64,000 bases of DNA, taken from contig JABXIG010000015.1 in the NCBI GenBank assembly GCA_013373205.1, positions 212,226 to 276,225 of the forward strand, given 5' to 3'. The notes under the pieces are model-generated. The model had not been told where the DNA came from and made no database searches. It saw nothing but the letters and a program-made list of their open reading frames with translations. Below are positions 17,344-27,658 of the stretch, piece after piece (position 1 is the stretch's first letter; each line of letters starts with the position of its first letter). Position numbers and translations under genes: made by a program. The DNA is from Methylocystaceae bacterium (GTDB lineage: Bacteria > Pseudomonadota > Alphaproteobacteria > Rhodospirillales > Terasakiellaceae).

Positions 17344-20300
17344 TTATGATTTTTCAATCATGTCGCGCAATTGTTTCGCTGCCACAGTGAGCATGGCAAA
17401 ATCCACATCAACACTGGCTTTCTTCATTTCTGATAACATTTGATCTGTCTGTTCGATGACAAGTTCATTGGCTGCAATCCAGTCTTTCATCCCTTTCATG
17501 GCATCTTTGCCATTGCCACAGGCGTCCAACGCCTTGTGGGTAAGATCGGATTGATAGCTATAAAGGTCTTCGATCAACGATCCGACAGCCAGTTTCTGCC
17601 AGTGGTTTTTCAAGCCAAGTTGTTCGCCCGTCGCACGCATCCAGCCCATTTCAAATCGTGATCCCATTTCGAAATAGACTTTAGACACATCCACCACATC
17701 CATGTTGCGGCTTTGCGCGATCTGCACAATGTCACAACCAGAGACCAGAACCACTTTCCCGGCAATGCGCTTGGCCAGTTTTTCCGGCACGCCGTTATCG
17801 ATAAAGGTTTGGGCTTGGGCGAGATGGTTTTTCATCACGGCACTTGGCAGGACTTCTTCCAGACGCTCTGCCAATTGTGTCAAACCACTTGCAAAAGCTT
17901 CTACCGTTTTGCCGATTTCCAGTGGGCGGGCACAATTGCGCAGGAACCATTTCGTTCCGCGATCAATCAGTTTATTCGCCTGATTGAGCATACGGATTTG
18001 TTCCTTTGCTGCAACCTGATTATCCAGCGATTCAATTTCAGCCCAGGTATCACGCAAACCAAAGGCATCGCGCGTAATCAGATACGCCCGTGCAATATCG
18101 TCCGGTGTGGCATTGGTATTTTCCATCACCTGCGTAATAAAGCTTCCGCCAACCCGGTTAATCAACGAGTTGGTGATCCCCGTTGCGATGATTTCACGGC
18201 GCAGCATATGATTCGTAATCTGCGTCTTGAAATCTTTTCGCAGATGGGTGGGGAAATAGCGCAATAGATCATCTTCCAGACGAGGATCGTCCGGCAGGTC
18301 TGAAGCCAAAAGCTCGTCATACAGCCAGATTTTAGCATATGGCAGCAGAACGGAAATTTCAGGACGGGTCAGCCCACGCATGTGGGAGGCCCGTTCCGTC
18401 AGCACTTCTTCGTTCGGCAGCACTTCGACATCCCTGTTCAGACGGCCCTGCTTTTCCAGATATTTCATCAGACGTCCCTGATGATCCAACAGATCAAAAG
18501 CCCGGTCTTCCACAATAGAAATCGCTTGAGTTTGCAGGTAATTATCCCGCAAGACCAGCGCGGATACCTCGTCGGTCATTTTTTCAAGCAAGCTATTGCG
18601 TTGCTTCACCGTCATATCGCCATCGGCAACCACCTGGTTTAGCAAAATCTTGATATTTACCTCATGATCCGAACAATCCACACCAGCCGAGTTATCAATT
18701 GCATCCGTGTTATTGCGACCGCCATGCAGGGCATATTCGATACGGCCCTTTTGCGTACAACCCAGGTTCGCCCCTTCGCCGATCACTTTGCAGCGCAAGT
18801 CCGTTGCATTGACACGAATGGCATCATTGCCACGATCCCCCGTATCCGCATCGCTTTCATGGCTTTCTTTGATATAAGTCCCGATACCACCAAACCATAA
18901 GAGTTCGATCTTGGATTTCAGGATCGCACGGATCAGTTCGTTAGGTGACAATGAACTCACCGACGGTGCCAGACTCAAAGCTTTTCGAATTTCCGGCGTG
19001 ATCTCGATTTTCTTGGCGGAACGTTCAAACACACCGCCCCCTTTCGAGATCAAAGACTTATCATAATGATCCCATCCTTTAACCTCGTCAAACAAGCGTT
19101 TGCGTTCTTCCCAGGTCTTTGCGGCATCCGGTGTCGGATCAATAAAGATATGCATATGGTTAAAGGCTGCGATCAGACGGATATGTTTGGAGAGCAACAT
19201 GCCATTACCGAACACATCACCAGCCATATCGCCGACACCGACCACGGTAAAATCTTCGTTCTGGATATCTTTATCCATTTCACGGAAATGGCGTTTTACA
19301 GATTCCCACGCACCCTTGGCTGTGATCCCCATGGCTTTGTGGTCATAACCGACCGAGCCACCAGACGCAAAAGCATCACCGAGCCAATGACCGTATTCTT
19401 CCGACACCCCATTGGCAATATCAGAAAACGTCGCCGTCCCTTTATCAGCTGCGACCACCAGATAAGGATCGTCATCATCATGACGCACAACCGATTTAGG
19501 CGGGATGACATCGCCCCCCACATAATTATCGGTCAGATCAAGAAGGCCGCGGATAAAGGTTTTATAACATTCAATCCCTTCATTCAGGAAAGCCTCGCGC
19601 CCGCCTTCACTCGGGGGCTGTTTCATGACAAAGCCACCTTTTGATCCCACAGGCACGATAACCGCATTTTTCACCTGCTGGGCTTTCACAAGGCCGAGAA
19701 TTTCCGTGCGGAAATCTTCCCGACGATCAGACCAGCGCAAGCCACCACGAGCCACAGGACCACCGCGCAAATGCACACCTTCGACGCGCGGGCTATACAC
19801 AAAAATTTCCCGCCATGGACGCGGCAGGGGCAAATCTTCGATCTGGGTAGAATCAAACTTGAAAGACACATAGGCCTTTTCACGTCCTGTTTCCTGATCC
19901 ATCTGGAAATAGTTAGTGCGAAGGGTGCAATCGATCAAATTCAGGAAACGACGCAAGATGCGATCTTCATCGGCGTTTTGCACGCTATCCAAAATTTCAT
20001 AAATCTGATTACGGATATCATTGACCTTATCCATATCCAGATCGATCTTTGGATCAAATTTTTGATAGAACAGGTCAACCAGCAAACGTGTCACACTGGG
20101 GTTAGAGGCCAGCGCCCGCTGCATATAGCTTTGCGAGAATGTGATATTGGCCTGACGCAGATATTTACAAAAGGCACGCAACAGCATCACCGGCCAAGGC
20201 TTAATCCCGGCCTGAATGACCAGCCGGTTAAAGCCATCATTTTCCACAAGGCCGTTCCAGACCTGACGGAAACATTCCTGGAAGGATTGACGAATGGCCG

Positions 20301-22212
20301 ACAGATCAATTCCGGCCCCGGTGGCCGTAACCAGACCAAAATCATGGATCATAATCAAATCCATATCGGGGCTATCCAGATGCACCGGATAGGGATGTTC
20401 ATCCATAACGCGCAAGCCCATATGTTCCAGCATAGGCAGAACATGGGACAGAGGCACCGCCCCATTGGGGTGGTAAAGCTTAAACCGCACCACATTTTCG
20501 CCCGCTTCGATCGGACGATAGAGGCTCAGCTGAAGTTCCCCCGTTTCAATCACATCATCAAGCTTGGCAATATCCGACACCGCAATGGCTGCATTGTTGG
20601 CCTCGATATATCCGGACGGGAAAGCATTGGCATAACGCCGATACTGTACCAGTCCTTTTTCTTCGCCATTACTGATCACAAGCTGATCGCGTAACTGATC
20701 TGACCAGTTGCGTGCAGCATCAATCAACAAGCTTTCCAGCTCGAAGATATCAACGTTCTTTTTAGGCTTGCTTGGTGTTGAAATAAGAACATGCAAACGC
20801 GCCAGTGGGGCATCCCCGATCTGGGTATAAAAAGCCATCAGTTCGCCATCATAGGCGCGTTCCAAAATAGCTTGCATGGTTCGTCGCAGGCGTGTCGTCA
20901 GGCTGTCGCGCGGAATATAAATCAAGCAAGAAACAAAACGCTGGAAGTCATCGGCGCGCATAAACAAGGCAACACGTTGGCGTTCCTGCAAATGCAAAAT
21001 ACCCATGCACATTTCATAAAGCGCTTCTTCATTGATCTGGAAAAGCTCATCGCGCGGGAAAGTATCAACGATATGGGCAAAAGCTTTACGGTTGTGGCTG
21101 CCTTGAGCAAAGCCCGCACGGTCCATGATATTAGCACATTTTAAACGCATAAGCGGAATATCACGCGGCGCCCGACTATAGGCTGCGGAGGTAAACAGGC
21201 CGATAAAGACCCGCTGTCCAATAACCTTACCTTTGGCACCATAACGTTTCAGGCAAATCACATCCATATAAACCGGGCGATGAACTGTCGATTTATAGGA
21301 TGATTTAACGATCATCAGAGCTGCATCATCTTCAGTGAATTTGCCTTTATCAGAAGCAGGCCGGGTCGCAAGATCACTAATCTCAGTTAAGATATCGTCT
21401 TGGCGGCTGGTTAAAATCCCCATCGCACTTTCATCAACCGGCACAACGGATTTGCCTTTAATATCAAAATCACATGCCCCAAGCAGAGTGAAATGGTCAT
21501 CATGAACCCACTGCATAAAGTCACAGACTTCCTTGGCTATTTCTGACTTGGGCTTGGGCTGATTTTTCGCAAGGTCATTTACTGTTTCTTGTGCAAGAGA
21601 ACGCATGTTCTGCCAGTCACGCACAGCCGCATCGCCATCTTTTAGGCACAGGCGCAAGCTTTCAACCAATTCCTGTAATTGTTCGCCACCCGACTGGCGG
21701 TTCACCAAAAACAGCATATAGGATTCTTCCTGACAGGCTTGCTCCCAACTGGCAGGAGCGTCTTCGCCTTCATCCAATGTACCAACCAGACGCCCGCTTG
21801 CATCACGGCACAATTTGATGACAGGGTGAATGGTCAGGTAAATGGTCATATCCTGTTCAACCAACTGAGCGGCAACAGAATCAACAAGGAAGGGACGATC
21901 TTGGGTGCAGACTTCAACAACCGTATGGTCGCTTTGCCAGCCATGCTCTTCCAGATTAGGGTTATAAACCCTTACCAGACTTTGGCCGTCTTCACGTTTG
22001 GCCGCAAACCGCCAGAAAGCGAGGGCCGAGCCATAAATTTCTTCTTCTGCGCGATAAATCAAATCCTGCGGAGGGACTTTTGCAAAAAATTGCTTTGTAA
22101 ACTTTACCGCACTGGCGGCTTCTGTCTTGGGTAAACGTTCGCTGATAATTTTTGCGACACGTGCGATCAGATCAGATTTTTGCTGTTCTGATTTGGAGAG
22201 CTTTTTATTCAT
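17344..22212 (-). CDS. gdhZ: NAD-specific glutamate dehydrogenase, 180-kDa class
   Basis: At 1622 residues this is a complete member of the large NAD-dependent glutamate dehydrogenases (GDH180; GdhZ in Caulobacter), which deaminate glutamate to 2-oxoglutarate. The long N-terminal half carries ACT-like regulatory regions; the catalytic core begins near residue 820 with RGGLRWSDRREDFRTEILG and PVGSKGGFV, followed by GGVFERSAKKIEIT and GEGANLGCTQKGR in the nucleotide-binding part. It is monocistronic. The upstream region has an imperfect 20-base palindrome (22257-22276). Together with gltDB it places glutamate synthesis and breakdown 8 kb apart, but under separate promoters. Confidence 0.95.
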   Translation of the reverse strand: MNKKLSKSEQQKSDLIARVAKIISERLPKTEAASAVKFTKQFFAKVPPQDLIYRAEEEIYGSALAFWRFAAKREDGQSLVRVYNPNLEEHGWQSDHTVVEVCTQDRPFLVDSVAAQLVEQDMTIYLTIHPVIKLCRDASGRLVGTLDEGEDAPASWEQACQEESYMLFLVNRQSGGEQLQELVESLRLCLKDGDAAVRDWQNMRSLAQETVNDLAKNQPKPKSEIAKEVCDFMQWVHDDHFTLLGACDFDIKGKSVVPVDESAMGILTSRQDDILTEISDLATRPASDKGKFTEDDAALMIVKSSYKSTVHRPVYMDVICLKRYGAKGKVIGQRVFIGLFTSAAYSRAPRDIPLMRLKCANIMDRAGFAQGSHNRKAFAHIVDTFPRDELFQINEEALYEMCMGILHLQERQRVALFMRADDFQRFVSCLIYIPRDSLTTRLRRTMQAILERAYDGELMAFYTQIGDAPLARLHVLISTPSKPKKNVDIFELESLLIDAARNWSDQLRDQLVISNGEEKGLVQYRRYANAFPSGYIEANNAAIAVSDIAKLDDVIETGELQLSLYRPIEAGENVVRFKLYHPNGAVPLSHVLPMLEHMGLRVMDEHPYPVHLDSPDMDLIMIHDFGLVTATGAGIDLSAIRQSFQECFRQVWNGLVENDGFNRLVIQAGIKPWPVMLLRAFCKYLRQANITFSQSYMQRALASNPSVTRLLVDLFYQKFDPKIDLDMDKVNDIRNQIYEILDSVQNADEDRILRRFLNLIDCTLRTNYFQMDQETGREKAYVSFKFDSTQIEDLPLPRPWREIFVYSPRVEGVHLRGGPVARGGLRWSDRREDFRTEILGLVKAQQVKNAVIVPVGSKGGFVMKQPPSEGGREAFLNEGIECYKTFIRGLLDLTDNYVGGDVIPPKSVVRHDDDDPYLVVAADKGTATFSDIANGVSEEYGHWLGDAFASGGSVGYDHKAMGITAKGAWESVKRHFREMDKDIQNEDFTVVGVGDMAGDVFGNGMLLSKHIRLIAAFNHMHIFIDPTPDAAKTWEERKRLFDEVKGWDHYDKSLISKGGGVFERSAKKIEITPEIRKALSLAPSVSSLSPNELIRAILKSKIELLWFGGIGTYIKESHESDADTGDRGNDAIRVNATDLRCKVIGEGANLGCTQKGRIEYALHGGRNNTDAIDNSAGVDCSDHEVNIKILLNQVVADGDMTVKQRNSLLEKMTDEVSALVLRDNYLQTQAISIVEDRAFDLLDHQGRLMKYLEKQGRLNRDVEVLPNEEVLTERASHMRGLTRPEISVLLPYAKIWLYDELLASDLPDDPRLEDDLLRYFPTHLRKDFKTQITNHMLRREIIATGITNSLINRVGGSFITQVMENTNATPDDIARAYLITRDAFGLRDTWAEIESLDNQVAAKEQIRMLNQANKLIDRGTKWFLRNCARPLEIGKTVEAFASGLTQLAERLEEVLPSAVMKNHLAQAQTFIDNGVPEKLAKRIAGKVVLVSGCDIVQIAQSRNMDVVDVSKVYFEMGSRFEMGWMRATGEQLGLKNHWQKLAVGSLIEDLYSYQSDLTHKALDACGNGKDAMKGMKDWIAANELVIEQTDQMLSEMKKASVDVDFAMLTVAAKQLRDMIEKS

Positions 22213-22574
22213 CCCTAAATTCCCTGTAACGCCCCTGTTTCGGGGTCTTCAAACCAGAGGAGAAACGTTTCCCCTCCCTTTAAAGGCTAGGAGAATTTTA
22301 CCAGTTTTCAAGTAAATAGAAGAAAATTTACGAAATATCGTGAATATTTTTCTCAAACGCCGTTAAGGAAGGACGAAATCACCTTGTAATTACTTAAATC
22401 AGGACAATTGACTCTATGGCTGTACAAAATCCATTCCCCCCTAAAAACGAATCGAAGAAATTCGTTCTTTTTCAATCCTTTCACCTTTACGTAAAGGGAA
22501 AGTAAAATAGGCTAGCCAGCGCGACTTTTTCCACGTATTGTCGGGCAAATTTCATCACAACCAATGGATTTTTG
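22213..22574. other. Divergent gdhZ/glycosyltransferase gap with several palindromes
   Basis: A 362-base AT-rich gap without a supportable gene. Visible: a near-perfect palindrome GAGGAGAAAC / GTTTCCCCTC (22257-22276, one mismatch) about 45 bases upstream of gdhZ; a 7-base-pair hairpin AACGAAT / ATTCGTT (22446-22466) followed by a short T-rich tract; and a perfect 14-base palindrome CCTTTACGTAAAGG (22484-22497). A possible 29-codon frame starts at about 22416, with no RBS and no family resemblance, so it is not called. Confidence 0.4.
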
Positions 22575-23543
22575 ATGCGCATTCTGTTCATCACCTCAAC
22601 ACGTATTGGCGATGCGGTTCTTTCTACCGGGGTTTTAAACCACCTGATTAAAACCCATCCGAACGCTAAATTCACCATCGCCTGTGGTCCGGTTGCAGCC
22701 CCCTTATTCGAAGCAACGCCACAAGTTGAACGCGTCCATGTGATGACCAAGAAAAAACGGTCCATGCACTGGATCGAACTGTGGAAAGAATGCGGTCTGA
22801 CCTGGTGGCATCGGGTGATAGATTTGCGCAACGGCCCCATCACTTATCTTTTCCCCACCCTGCGCGGCTGTCATTTGCATCACGACGATAAAACACTTCA
22901 TCGGGTGGAACTCTTTTCAAACCTGTTAAAGCTTGAACAACCCCAAGGCCCGACCCTGTGGACCAATGCGACACATGAAAAAGCGGCCGACCAGCTTCTT
23001 CCTGCGGGTGAACCTATTCTAGCCGTCGGCCCCACAGCCAATTGGCGTGGAAAAACATGGCGGGCTGAATATTTTCTGGAACTGGTTACGCGCATGACGG
23101 CACAAGACGGTTTTCTACCGGGGGCCAAAATTGCGCTTTTCGGTCATATTTCTGAACGCGAACCCGCACAAGGACTGATCGATAACTTACCTAATGATCA
23201 AAAGATCGACCTGATCGGTGACCTTGATCTGCCCACCGTCTATGCCTGTTTGAAACGTTGTACATTCTATGTTGGGAATGACAGCGGCCTGATGCATATG
23301 GCCTGCGCGGCCCAAATCCCCACCTTAGGCCTATTTGGCCCAACACAGGAAAAACTCTATGCCCCATGGGGGGAACATTGCGCAACCGTGAGGACCAAAA
23401 CCCCCTTTCTGGATTTGTTTGGGGAAAATTTTGACCATCAAAAAACAGACAGCCTTATGGACAGCTTAAGTGTTGATATGGCATATGTGGGAGCACAGTC
23501 CCTTTGGACAAAAGTCCAGCAATCGGAAAAAACAACCCCATGA
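22575..23543 (+). CDS. Glycosyltransferase family 9 (heptosyltransferase-like)
   Basis: 322 residues from the ATG at 22575 (a TTG immediately before is possible). The start MRILFITSTRIGDAVLSTG is the typical GT9 N-terminus with the acceptor-site GD; the C-terminal domain has FYVGNDSGLMHMACA and PTLGLFGPT, the donor-site motif of ADP-heptose:LPS heptosyltransferases. The protein is cytoplasmic or peripheral at the inner membrane and probably adds a heptose to lipopolysaccharide core; the exact acceptor cannot be read. Its stop overlaps the start of a small membrane protein. Confidence 0.88.
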   Translation: MRILFITSTRIGDAVLSTGVLNHLIKTHPNAKFTIACGPVAAPLFEATPQVERVHVMTKKKRSMHWIELWKECGLTWWHRVIDLRNGPITYLFPTLRGCHLHHDDKTLHRVELFSNLLKLEQPQGPTLWTNATHEKAADQLLPAGEPILAVGPTANWRGKTWRAEYFLELVTRMTAQDGFLPGAKIALFGHISEREPAQGLIDNLPNDQKIDLIGDLDLPTVYACLKRCTFYVGNDSGLMHMACAAQIPTLGLFGPTQEKLYAPWGEHCATVRTKTPFLDLFGENFDHQKTDSLMDSLSVDMAYVGAQSLWTKVQQSEKTTP

Positions 23544-23731
23544 TCGATCTTCAAGATAAACTGGAACAGTTTAAAACACTCTTCAATTTTGGTGATGCAT
23601 CGCTTGAACTGATCCTCATGATCGGGCTTGGCAGCACAATCTTTCTCTTGCTTTTGCTCAAACTTTCCTTTGTCTCCATGAAGAAAACCGACAAAAAAGC
23701 GTATGAAGCTTTGCTGGAAGATGACGATTAA
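23540..23731 (+). CDS. Small single-pass membrane protein
   Basis: 63 residues from an ATG that overlaps the upstream stop (ATGA). A charged N-terminus, a single hydrophobic segment (LILMIGLGSTIFLLLLLKLS, residues 25-44) and a charged tail ending EALLEDDD. No family recognised. The tight overlap indicates co-translation with the GT9 gene, but a functional link is only suggested by this. Confidence 0.6.
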   Translation: MIDLQDKLEQFKTLFNFGDASLELILMIGLGSTIFLLLLLKLSFVSMKKTDKKAYEALLEDDD

Positions 23732-23777
23732 TCCCTTTGTCATCCCGCCTTTAGTATAGAGACAAGCTACTTTGTTG

Positions 23778-24269
23778 TTAGCTGTTCTGATCTTTGTCGG
23801 TTAATTTTGGCAAGGACACAACTTCGATACCTTCATCACGCAGTTCTTCGGTTTGTTCGGGTGTCGCTTCGCCGTAAATACCACGTTCTTCCGCTTCCCC
23901 ATAATGAATGGCGCGGGCTTCTTCTGCAAAGTCAGTACCGACATAATCACATGTGTCTTCAACATGTTTTTGCAGATTTTTGACCACATCCATAAACATC
24001 TGTGCGGCCTCATGCGGGTCAGTGCCTGCACGCAAATCATCCGCTGCTTTTTCAGCAGCTTCAATGGCAACTTGCTGGTTTTCATTCTGGACTTCTTCTT
24101 TACGTGATGTGGCAATGGCAGGTGCCATCACGGCTTTACGCACATTGTCATTGCCACAAAATGGGCATTGCACTTCGCCATTGTGGGCTTGTTCATCATA
24201 GGCCGCGCTGTCACGAAACCATGCTTCGAATTCGTGATTATGTTCGCAAAGCAGTTGATAGCGGATCAT
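23778..24269 (-). CDS. DUF1178 family protein
   Basis: 163 residues beginning MIRYQLLCEHNHEFEAWFRD with a CPFCG pair around residue 36, the pattern of the DUF1178 family: an N-terminal zinc-ribbon-like motif (C8, C36, C39) and a helical C-terminal half. The family is common in alpha- and betaproteobacteria, and its function is unknown. It is convergent with the small membrane protein and divergent from the M48 protease gene. Confidence 0.85.
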   Translation of the reverse strand: MIRYQLLCEHNHEFEAWFRDSAAYDEQAHNGEVQCPFCGNDNVRKAVMAPAIATSRKEEVQNENQQVAIEAAEKAADDLRAGTDPHEAAQMFMDVVKNLQKHVEDTCDYVGTDFAEEARAIHYGEAEERGIYGEATPEQTEELRDEGIEVVSLPKLTDKDQNS

Positions 24270-24415
24270 GATATTTCCAATGTGTCAGTCATAAAGCAAG
24301 GGGCGGTGTAGCGCGTTTTAGACAGGCCCTCAAGTAAAATAGCACGAAATGGGGCTATGATCTTGTGCCGTTTTTTTTTATGCTGATCCTGTAGTTGATT
24401 CTTAGGTCCAATTCG

Positions 24416-25867
24416 ATGAAATTTCTTGCGTCACTTTTCACCCTTGGCTTTTTTGCCCTGTCCACTTCCGGCTGTTCGGTCAATCCGGCAACCGGGCAAA
24501 GCAGCTTCACGGGGCTAATGTCCGAAGAAAAAGAACTTCAGGTCGGCAAACAGGAGCATCCCAAAATCCTGCAACAATTTGGTGGCGCCTACGACCATAA
24601 GGCCATGAGCCAATATGTCGATGACCTGGGTCAGCGCCTTGCCAAAGTCTCCGAACTGCCTGATTTAAAATGGACTTTTACGGTTTTGGATGACCCGATT
24701 ATCAACGCCTTTGCGCTTCCCGGTGGCTATATCTATATCTCGCGCGGGCTGATTGGTCTGGCAGAAAATGAAGCCGAACTGGCCGCTGTAATTGGTCATG
24801 AAATCGGCCATGTCACCGCGCGTCACACCGCCCAACGTTATAGCAAATCCGTCCTGACCGGGATCGGTGCAACCGTTTTGGGCATCGTTGTAGGTGGTCC
24901 GGCCGGTGATCTCGCCAACTTTGCAGGTCAGGCCTATCTTGCCAGCTATTCCCGCGGTCATGAAATGGAAGCCGACATGCTGGGCATGCGCTATATGACC
25001 AGACTGGGTTATGACCCCAAAGCGTCTGCCAGTTTCTTTAAAAAACTTGCCCAACATACCGAACTACAAGCCCGTATGAATGGCAAAAAAACCGAAGGCC
25101 ACTACAGCATCTTTGCTTCCCACCCCGACACCCAGTCGCGCATTGTCGCATCTGAAAAAATCGCACGCTCTTATCCGGCTGACATCAACTTTACAAATCG
25201 AGGGGTCTTCCTTGCCCAAATCGATGGGCTGGATTATGGACCGAGTATCCGCCAAGGCATCATTGAGGGGCGTGATTTTATTCATCCCGATTTACGTTTT
25301 GAATTTAGCGTGCCCCAAGGGTTCACCCTCATCAACAATCCGGCCTATGTTGCCGCCACCCATAAAAATGGCAGTGCGCTGCGTTTTGAAATGACACGAT
25401 CCAAGGTCGGCCGTGTGCCTATGGTGCAATATGTCGATGATATTTGGGCAAGCAAATATAACTTACGTGACGTGCAAGCCCTAACCGTCAGCGGGCTGGA
25501 AGCCGCAACCGGGATCGTGCGGCTGAACACCGATAACGGCGTGCGTGATATTCGTTATCTCGCAATCGCAGATGGGAATGAGATTTTCCATTTCCGTTTT
25601 TTAACGCCGATCAATCTCACACAGCAGATGGAACTGCCCTTTCGCAAGACAACCTATTCCTTCCGCCGCCTTTCCACACGCGAAGCCCAGCGCATTACGG
25701 GCCTGCATATTGACCTTCACCGTGTCAGCAGTGGCGAAACCGTTGCCAGTATCGCCCAACGCATGAAGGTAGAAAAGATGCAACAGGACTGGTTTAAAGT
25801 GCTCAATCAGGACACACTACAAGACGGTCTGCAAGCTGGCGAGACTGTGAAGCTGGTGGTGAGGTAG
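24416..25867 (+). CDS. M48 family metalloprotease, lipoprotein (BepA-like)
   Basis: 483 residues from the ATG at 24416; an upstream TTG frame would precede the signal peptide and is not used. The N-terminus is a lipoprotein signal with lipobox LSTSGC. The protease domain has VIGHEIGHVTARHTAQRYS (zinc His pair near residue 128) and the third ligand in SRGHEMEADMLGMRY (about residue 182), preceded by ALPGGYIYISRGLI. The C-terminal part includes a LysM-like stretch (HRVSSGETVASIAQRM). This layout fits periplasmic M48 proteases of outer-membrane quality control such as BepA/YfgC, though the C-terminus lacks obvious TPRs, so orthology is uncertain. Confidence 0.85.
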   Translation: MKFLASLFTLGFFALSTSGCSVNPATGQSSFTGLMSEEKELQVGKQEHPKILQQFGGAYDHKAMSQYVDDLGQRLAKVSELPDLKWTFTVLDDPIINAFALPGGYIYISRGLIGLAENEAELAAVIGHEIGHVTARHTAQRYSKSVLTGIGATVLGIVVGGPAGDLANFAGQAYLASYSRGHEMEADMLGMRYMTRLGYDPKASASFFKKLAQHTELQARMNGKKTEGHYSIFASHPDTQSRIVASEKIARSYPADINFTNRGVFLAQIDGLDYGPSIRQGIIEGRDFIHPDLRFEFSVPQGFTLINNPAYVAATHKNGSALRFEMTRSKVGRVPMVQYVDDIWASKYNLRDVQALTVSGLEAATGIVRLNTDNGVRDIRYLAIADGNEIFHFRFLTPINLTQQMELPFRKTTYSFRRLSTREAQRITGLHIDLHRVSSGETVASIAQRMKVEKMQQDWFKVLNQDTLQDGLQAGETVKLVVR

Positions 25868-25908
25868 CCTCTCTTTCGCGGGAATGACGAAGAAAAAGAT
25901 ATGAAAAC

Positions 25909-25945
25909 AAAAAGGCCTTCGATCACATGTACCGAAGGCCTTTTT
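25909..25945. terminator. Bidirectional terminator between the M48 gene and leuA
   Basis: AAAAAGGCCTTCG (25909-25921) pairs with CGAAGGCCTTTTT (25933-25945), 13 perfect pairs with A-tract and T-tract, between two convergent genes. Confidence 0.92.
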
Positions 25946-25963
25946 ACATAACAGCTAAGATAA

Positions 25964-27523
25964 TTAAATCCCGCCTGTATCTTCCGGCTTGCCTTTGGCG
26001 CGCTTGGTAAACAGCTTGTTCACAGCGTTCAGATAGGCCGTGACAGATGCGACCATCGTGTCTGTATCCGCCCCACGGCCATTAACCGTTTTGCCATTTT
26101 CTTCCAAACGGACGGTCACTTCGGCTTGCGCATCTGTCCCACCTGTAACAGCTGAGACCTGATACAATTCCAAATGAGCATCAGGCAGAGGAACGATTTC
26201 CTTAATCGCTTTAAAGGCCGCATCCACAGGGCCATCACCTTCGGCAATGGTTTTACGTTCTTCGCCATCAACCTCAATCGCAAGAGCTGCGATTTGTTGT
26301 TTTACATGGGTACCACAAGTCACTTGGAAGTGTTTCAGTTTCACACGTTCATTCACACGCATAACTTCATCATCCACCAAGGCGATGATATCTTCGTCAA
26401 AGACTTCTTTCTTATGATCCGCCAAATCCTTGAAACGTTTGAAGGCATCGTTCAAGGCATTGTCGCCCAGCTCGTAGCCCAAGGCAGACAATTTGTCTTT
26501 AAAAGCGTGACGGCCAGAGTGTTTGCCCAAAACGATTTTGTTCGCATCGTTCAGACCGACACTTTCCGGGGTCATAATCTCGTACGTACCCGCATGTTTC
26601 AGCATACCGTCCTGATGAATACCGGATTCATGAGCAAAGGCGTTTTTACCGACGATGGCTTTGTTCGGCTGTACGCTAAAGCCGGTAATAGCCGATACCA
26701 TGCGCGATGCGCGCGTAATCAATTCAGATTTAATGCCCGTTTGATAGGGCAGGAAGTCCTGACGCGTTCGCAACGCCATGACGATTTCTTCTAAGGCCGC
26801 GTTGCCTGCGCGTTCGCCTAAGCCATTAATGGTACATTCCACCTGACGCGCGCCAGCCTGAACAGCCGCCAAAGAATTCGCAACCGCCAAGCCCAAGTCG
26901 TTGTGACAGTGTGTCGAGATACGCGCCTTATCGATGTTCGGTACCCGGTTCATCAACATGTCGATCATCTTGAAATATTCTTCCGGCACGGTGTAGCCCA
27001 CAGTGTCAGGAATGTTGATCGTAGAAGCGCCAGCATCAATGGCTGCTTCGACACACCGACACAGGAAGTCTGCATCTGTGCGGGTGCCGTCTTCAGCCGA
27101 CCATTCCACATCTTCCACCAAGGAACGTGCGAAGGCGACAGACTCTTTGACCTTGGCCAAAACCGCATCCGGTTCCATCTGCAATTTATATTTCATATGC
27201 AGAGGCGATGTGGAAATAAATGTATGGATCCGATGGATCGGGGCATGTTTGATCGCATCATAGCAGCGTTGGATGTCGCCCTTTGACGCACGCGACAATC
27301 CACAGATAGAAGATTTGTCTGCGCGTTTGGCAATCTCGCTTACAGATTCAAAGTCGCCTTCTGATGCAATCGGAAAACCGGCTTCGATGACATCAACGCC
27401 CATATCTTCCAGAGTTTCAGCAATACGCAGTTTTTCTTCCAAGTTCATGGAAGCACCGGGGGACTGTTCCCCGTCACGCAAAGTTGTGTCAAAGATGATT
27501 ACGCGGTTAGAATCGGTTGTCAT
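25964..27523 (-). CDS. leuA: 2-isopropylmalate synthase
   Basis: 519 residues, standard for the long-form LeuA, which condenses 2-oxoisovalerate with acetyl-CoA in the first step of leucine synthesis. The catalytic TIM barrel shows FDTTLRDGEQSPGASM (residues 11-26), the metal-binding STHCHNDLGLAVANS and NGLGERAGNAALEE. The C-terminal third is the leucine-binding regulatory domain (GGTDAQAEVTVRL). It is preceded on the same strand by a leucine-rich leader peptide and alternative pairings, so synthesis is probably controlled by attenuation as well as by feedback. Confidence 0.96.
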   Translation of the reverse strand: MTTDSNRVIIFDTTLRDGEQSPGASMNLEEKLRIAETLEDMGVDVIEAGFPIASEGDFESVSEIAKRADKSSICGLSRASKGDIQRCYDAIKHAPIHRIHTFISTSPLHMKYKLQMEPDAVLAKVKESVAFARSLVEDVEWSAEDGTRTDADFLCRCVEAAIDAGASTINIPDTVGYTVPEEYFKMIDMLMNRVPNIDKARISTHCHNDLGLAVANSLAAVQAGARQVECTINGLGERAGNAALEEIVMALRTRQDFLPYQTGIKSELITRASRMVSAITGFSVQPNKAIVGKNAFAHESGIHQDGMLKHAGTYEIMTPESVGLNDANKIVLGKHSGRHAFKDKLSALGYELGDNALNDAFKRFKDLADHKKEVFDEDIIALVDDEVMRVNERVKLKHFQVTCGTHVKQQIAALAIEVDGEERKTIAEGDGPVDAAFKAIKEIVPLPDAHLELYQVSAVTGGTDAQAEVTVRLEENGKTVNGRGADTDTMVASVTAYLNAVNKLFTKRAKGKPEDTGGI

Positions 27524-27593
27524 TATTCTCGTCCTAGAAATAACATTTCAATAGTAAGTAATGAAATCGGCCCGACATTGCAACAGGCCTTGT

Positions 27594-27658
27594 CCCCTGA
27601 ACGCTCGCTTCAGGTCACTTTTTTCAAAATCAGACGAGAAGCAAAGCTCGCTCAGGGG
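27594..27658 (-). promoter_or_regulatory. leuA attenuator-like alternative pairings
   Basis: On the minus strand, segment A (CCCCTGA, 27658-27652, overlapping the leader peptide stop) can pair with segment C (TCAGGGG, 27600-27594), 7 perfect pairs. Segment B (CCTGAA, 27614-27609) can pair with the same region (TTCAGG, 27601-27596), 6 perfect pairs. A:C and B:C exclude each other, as in ribosome-mediated attenuation. There is no clear T-run after the B:C hairpin, so control could be at translation or by factor-dependent termination. Confidence 0.55.

Noticed and set aside
19771..20694. 307-codon frame on the plus strand inside gdhZ
   Set aside because: Opposite to a complete 1622-residue GDH; composition is that of an antisense frame.
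22416..22505. 29-codon frame between gdhZ and the GT9 gene
   Set aside because: No RBS, no homology by eye, and it contains the hairpin sequences.
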